7,185 nt of DNA, taken from the NCBI GenBank assembly GCA_030043835.1, contig JASHWY010000026.1:1-7185 (forward strand), read 5' to 3'. Each line of letters begins with the position of its first letter. The stretch's first letter is position 1. Shown one piece after another: positions 4,793 through 7,185 of this stretch. The translations under genes were made by a program, and so were the position numbers. A model generated the notes under the pieces. The model made no database searches, was not told where the DNA came from, and saw nothing but the letters and a program-made list of their open reading frames with translations. The DNA comes from Thermoplasmata archaeon (GTDB lineage: Archaea > Thermoplasmatota > Thermoplasmata > Lutacidiplasmatales > UBA184).

Positions 4793-5416
4793 ATGACCCC
4801 CGACCGGATGGGCCCGTCCGAGGCGTCTACGTCCCGCCTCGACGAGCGGATCCTCACGACCCTTCAGGACCTGCGCGGTCGGATTGCGTTCAACGGGCTC
4901 CGGCGCGCGCTCGGGGCCCACCCCGAGTCCCTCTCCCGAGCCCTGCGCCGTCTGGAACGAGAAGGGTTGGTGGAACACGTCGACGGGGGGTACCGCGCGC
5001 TCGACCTGGACGGTTCGGCGACCGGCGAGCTTTCGGAGCGTCTCCGACCGATCGCGAGCGTCGACCTGCCTCCGGGAGTCGTTCCTGACGCGGTGGTGGG
5101 CCGTCTCACCGGTCACTGGTTCGGCGACCTCCGATGGGTCGGCGTCGTCGAGCACCCCAACGGCCGCCTCCTCGTCTGGGCTCGTCGGGACGGCAGTAGC
5201 CCGGTGCTCGCGGGAATCCGCCGCGGCGTTCTCCGCGTCTACGTACCCGAGGGCTCCGTCGGCCGGGACGACCCTTCGGAGACCGAGGAGGCTGCCTACG
5301 AGCTTCTGGTCCACGCGGTCGGTGCGTTGCGGCCTCCCGCACCGGACTCGGTGGGTTCGGTCACGTTCCTGCGACCGGACGTCGGGGTTCCGTTCGTCCG
5401 CCCGCTCGAGAACTAG
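4793..5416 (+). CDS. Winged-helix DNA-binding protein with unassigned C-terminal domain
   Basis: A 207-residue putative transcription regulator. Residues about 14-70 form a winged helix: RLDERILTTLQDL (helix 1), RIAFNGLRRAL (helix 2), HPESLSRALRRLEREGLV (recognition helix) and the wing EHVDGGYRALDL. The logic resembles MarR/ArsR-like archaeal regulators. Residues about 80-207 are a separate domain I do not recognise. It contains several predicted strands (WFGDLRWVGVVEHPNGRLLVWARRDG; RRGVLRVYVPEG), a helix (ETEEAAYELLVHAVGAL), and a last strand SVTFLRPDVGVPFV. No metal-binding cysteine cluster is present. The start is ATG 4793, 25 bases after the TATA-like element; Met6 is an alternative. The ABC ATPase begins 79 bases downstream with its own weak promoter, so local control of that exporter is likely but inferred. 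Confidence 0.8.
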   Translation: MTPDRMGPSEASTSRLDERILTTLQDLRGRIAFNGLRRALGAHPESLSRALRRLEREGLVEHVDGGYRALDLDGSATGELSERLRPIASVDLPPGVVPDAVVGRLTGHWFGDLRWVGVVEHPNGRLLVWARRDGSSPVLAGIRRGVLRVYVPEGSVGRDDPSETEEAAYELLVHAVGALRPPAPDSVGSVTFLRPDVGVPFVRPLEN

Positions 5417-5449
5417 CGGGGCGCCGACGCGCCCTTCCACCGGCCCCGC
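5416..5449 (+). repeat. Inverted repeat at the end of the winged-helix gene
   Basis: GCGGGGC (5416-5422) starts on the last base of the stop codon and is an exact complement of GCCCCGC (5443-5449), with a 20-base loop. It could form a 3'-end structure that separates the regulator message from the exporter message. No T-tract follows, so a terminator role is uncertain. Confidence 0.3.
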
Positions 5450-5461
5450 GCTCACGCGCGA

Positions 5462-5469
5462 CCTAAAGA
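5462..5469 (+). promoter_or_regulatory. TATA-like element before the second ABC ATPase
   Basis: CCTAAAGA is the only A+T-rich stretch between the regulator stop and the ATPase. Its centre is about 30 bases before ATG 5496, which supports ATG over the in-frame GTG at 5484. Confidence 0.35.
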
Positions 5470-5495
5470 GGCGAACTCCCATCGTGGGCCCCTCG

Positions 5496-6326
5496 ATGAC
5501 CGCGATCCCTTCCCCACTCGCCCCTCCGATTCCTTCCGGCGCCCGGTACAACGGACCGGTCCTTGAGGTAGAGAAGGTCTCGAAATCTTACGGAGAGGTG
5601 CGCGCGCTCGTGGACGCTACGTTTCACGTGACCAACGGCCAGATCGTGGGGCTCTTGGGTCCGAACGGCGCCGGAAAATCCACGACGATGAAGGCGGTCC
5701 TAGGGCTCGTTCGACCGGACTCGGGCGAGATCCGCGTGCTCGGACGCGACATCCAGGTCGACCCGCCCGCGACGAAGCGGGTGATCGGCTACGTCCCCGA
5801 GGCGCCGTCGCTCTACGAGTTCCTGACGGGCGCGGAGTACCTCGACTTCGTCGCCGACATGTACGGCCTCGACGCGACCGTCCGACGGGAGCGCATCCCT
5901 CCGTTCCTTACGGGCCTCGAGCTCGCCGGCCACGAGAACTCGCTCATTAGCGGCTACTCTCAAGGGATGCGGCAGAAGGTCGCGCTCATCGCCGCCCTCC
6001 TCCACCACCCGCGCCTCCTCGTGCTCGACGAGCCGCTCAACGGCCTCGACCCCCGCTCGGCGAGGATCGTGAAGGACCTCCTAAAGAACCTCGCGGGACG
6101 AGATGGAGTGGGAGTGCTGTTCAGCACCCACGTCCTCGAGATCGCTCAGGCGATCTGCGACCACGTCGTGATCTTGGACCGCGGCCGGGTCCTCGCGTAC
6201 GATACGATCGATGCCCTCCGCGCCCGGGTGGGCATGGCCGGATCGGGTCTCGAGGACGTCTACCTAACCTTGACCGGCACCGGAGACCTGGGCGACGTGG
6301 TCGCCGCGCTCTCCCGACCGGAGTAA
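5496..6326 (+). CDS. ABC transporter ATP-binding protein (second exporter)
   Basis: A 276-residue ATPase of the ABC-2 exporter class that drives the permease encoded three bases downstream. Landmarks are Walker A GPNGAGKS (55-62), signature YSQGMRQK (154-161), Walker B LLVLDEP (174-180) with Glu179, D-loop GLDP and switch His211 (STHVLE). The Q-loop region reads GYVPEAPSLYEFLTG (99-112), with Glu102 where the usual glutamine sits; this is a known variant in NatA- and EcsA-like ATPases. The C-terminus (232-276) is short and ends with LEDVYLTLTGTGD, without the long DrrA tail of the first exporter. The N-terminus has a proline-rich lead of about 20 residues before VLEVEKVSKSYGEVRAL. ATG 5496 is preferred; GTG 5484 would add four residues. 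The reading frame is also open far upstream through the regulator gene, but that part is not protein-like. Confidence 0.93.
   Translation: MTAIPSPLAPPIPSGARYNGPVLEVEKVSKSYGEVRALVDATFHVTNGQIVGLLGPNGAGKSTTMKAVLGLVRPDSGEIRVLGRDIQVDPPATKRVIGYVPEAPSLYEFLTGAEYLDFVADMYGLDATVRRERIPPFLTGLELAGHENSLISGYSQGMRQKVALIAALLHHPRLLVLDEPLNGLDPRSARIVKDLLKNLAGRDGVGVLFSTHVLEIAQAICDHVVILDRGRVLAYDTIDALRARVGMAGSGLEDVYLTLTGTGDLGDVVAALSRPE
6320..6323 (+). promoter_or_regulatory. Shine-Dalgarno-like GGAG before the second permease
   Basis: GGAG lies inside the last codons of the ATPase gene, six bases before the permease ATG at 6330. It supports that start and coupled translation of the two genes. Confidence 0.4.
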
Positions 6327-6329
6327 CGG

Positions 6330-7185
6330 ATGGACCTCCATCGCGTGCGGCGGCTCGCGGACGTCCTCGTCGTCTCGCAGCTTAGGAGCGGTCGAAGCGG
6401 ATCGAACCCGAAAAGCTTCTTCGGCCAATCGTCCCTGATCGCGTTCCTCGATATTGGCCTCTTCGCGCTCGTGGCCGCCCTCGCGGAGGACGTCCTCAGG
6501 GCCACTGGCGGAGGGGCGAGCCCCTTCGCTCCGCTTGCGATCGCCCTCCTGCCGTTCGGGCCCCTCGCTGGCGTCGCGGTGGTCCTCGTGGTAGGGGTGA
6601 TGTTCGAGCTGAGCGCGACGTCGAAGTTCTCGGTGAGCGACGCGGTGAACTGGCTCCCCGTGACGCCGCGGGAGTACGTGGCGGCCTCGTCGACCGCGAT
6701 CGCCTACACCTACTCGCCGCCGGTCGCGATCCTCCTCGGCGCTACGCTGCCGTTCGCGATCGCGGGAGGAGCCTTCGGGGTTTGGCTTCTCGCCGCAGCG
6801 CTTTCGGCGGTCGCGCTCTTCGAGGGGGCGTTTCTCGTAGAGATGGTACGGGCTGCGACCCAGCGCGTGAGCTCGGTGAGCGTCGGCCGCAAGGGGCACG
6901 CGACCCTCGTCCTGCGGGCGGTCCTCTTCATCTTGGTGATTCTCGCGCTCGAGCTCGCGGTCAACCCGATCTTCCTTCTCGACGTCGTCGGGGGGTTCTC
7001 AGCGCTCGGTCCGGTGCTCGAGGTCGTCCCGCTCTTCTGGGGGACGGCGGCGATCGAGCAGGTGCGCACGGGCGCGTGGCTCGTGGGCGCCGCGCTCGCG
7101 GCGGCCTCCGTGGCGTTCACGGCGCTCTTACTCCTCCTAGCGACCCGCCTCAGGGTCCGGTACTGGGTCGTGAGCGCGACCGAGA
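6330..7185 (+). CDS. ABC transporter permease, N-terminal 285 residues, cut by window edge
   Basis: The frame is open from ATG 6330 to the right edge, 285 codons plus one base, with no stop. The protein opens with a basic amphipathic stretch (MDLHRVRRLADVLVVSQLRSGRSG) and then shows about seven hydrophobic spans near residues 37-53, 67-91, 121-146, 148-171, 193-217, 225-241 and 248-271. The loop after span 2 has SATSKFSVSDAVNWLPVTPREYVAAS (95-120). A W-LPVTP-E pattern in this place is typical of large ABC-2 type permeases of the archaeal and EcsB-like kind, where this segment forms the coupling contact with the ATPase. It begins three bases after the ATPase stop, so the two form one transporter. 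Family members of this layout are usually some 500-600 residues, so about half may be missing. The substrate cannot be inferred. Confidence 0.85.
   Translation, partial: MDLHRVRRLADVLVVSQLRSGRSGSNPKSFFGQSSLIAFLDIGLFALVAALAEDVLRATGGGASPFAPLAIALLPFGPLAGVAVVLVVGVMFELSATSKFSVSDAVNWLPVTPREYVAASSTAIAYTYSPPVAILLGATLPFAIAGGAFGVWLLAAALSAVALFEGAFLVEMVRAATQRVSSVSVGRKGHATLVLRAVLFILVILALELAVNPIFLLDVVGGFSALGPVLEVVPLFWGTAAIEQVRTGAWLVGAALAAASVAFTALLLLLATRLRVRYWVVSATE

Noticed and set aside
4884..5495. Apparent N-terminal extension of about 204 codons on the second ATPase, suggesting a fusion
   Set aside because: This stretch is the +1 shadow of the winged-helix gene. It is serine-, arginine- and threonine-rich without structure, and a promoter and the normal ATPase start lie at 5462-5498.
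6264..6899. Minus-strand open frame of 211 codons opposite the second permease
   Set aside because: It is highly charged and repetitive (R, E, D, H) and antiparallel to a convincing membrane protein with seven hydrophobic spans.
1..7185. CRISPR array, transposon ends, integrase site, tRNA or rRNA
   Set aside because: Reading both strands I saw no regularly spaced direct repeats, no terminal inverted repeats with a transposase, and no cloverleaf or rRNA-like sequence.

Overview
The window looks like chromosomal DNA of an uncultured, GC-rich archaeon. Four observations point to Archaea: AT-rich TATA-like elements about 25 to 35 bases before several start codons, at least one apparently leaderless gene, weak or absent Shine-Dalgarno sequences, and a gene set of PadR and winged-helix regulators, ABC-2 exporters, a GyrI-like protein and a single-PDZ HtrA protease. 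A GC-rich Thermoplasmatota-type lineage would fit, but no rRNA or other marker is present, so this placement is inference.

Layout. Bases 1-220 (minus) hold the N-terminal part of an unidentified membrane protein that runs off the left edge. Bases 221-411 are a divergent control region with two strong dyads. Bases 412-2689 (plus) are a tight three-gene operon: a PadR-family regulator, a DrrA-type ABC ATPase and a DrrB-type ABC-2 permease, with overlapping start and stop codons. Bases 2721-4606 (minus) hold, in order of transcription, an 82-residue orphan protein, a predicted cytoplasmic HtrA-family serine protease with one PDZ domain, and a GyrI-like small-molecule-binding protein. Bases 4607-4792 are a second divergent control region. 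Bases 4793-7185 (plus) hold a winged-helix regulator with an unassigned C-terminal domain, a second ABC ATPase, and the first 285 codons of its polytopic permease, cut by the right edge.

How the parts may work together. Two ABC-2 exporters, each preceded by its own DNA-binding regulator, flank a minus-strand block of protease and ligand-binding protein. PadR-controlled exporters are typically induced by the toxic compound or envelope stress they relieve. The GyrI-like fold often senses or sequesters amphipathic compounds, and HtrA handles damaged protein. The whole therefore reads as an accessory stress and export neighbourhood. Co-regulation of the three blocks is not shown by the sequence: their dyads differ from one another. 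I found no CRISPR array, transposase, integrase, tRNA or rRNA, and no clear undescribed system. The observations most worth testing are the operator-like dyads in the two divergent promoter regions and the hairpin that covers the only Shine-Dalgarno-like bases of the htrA start.
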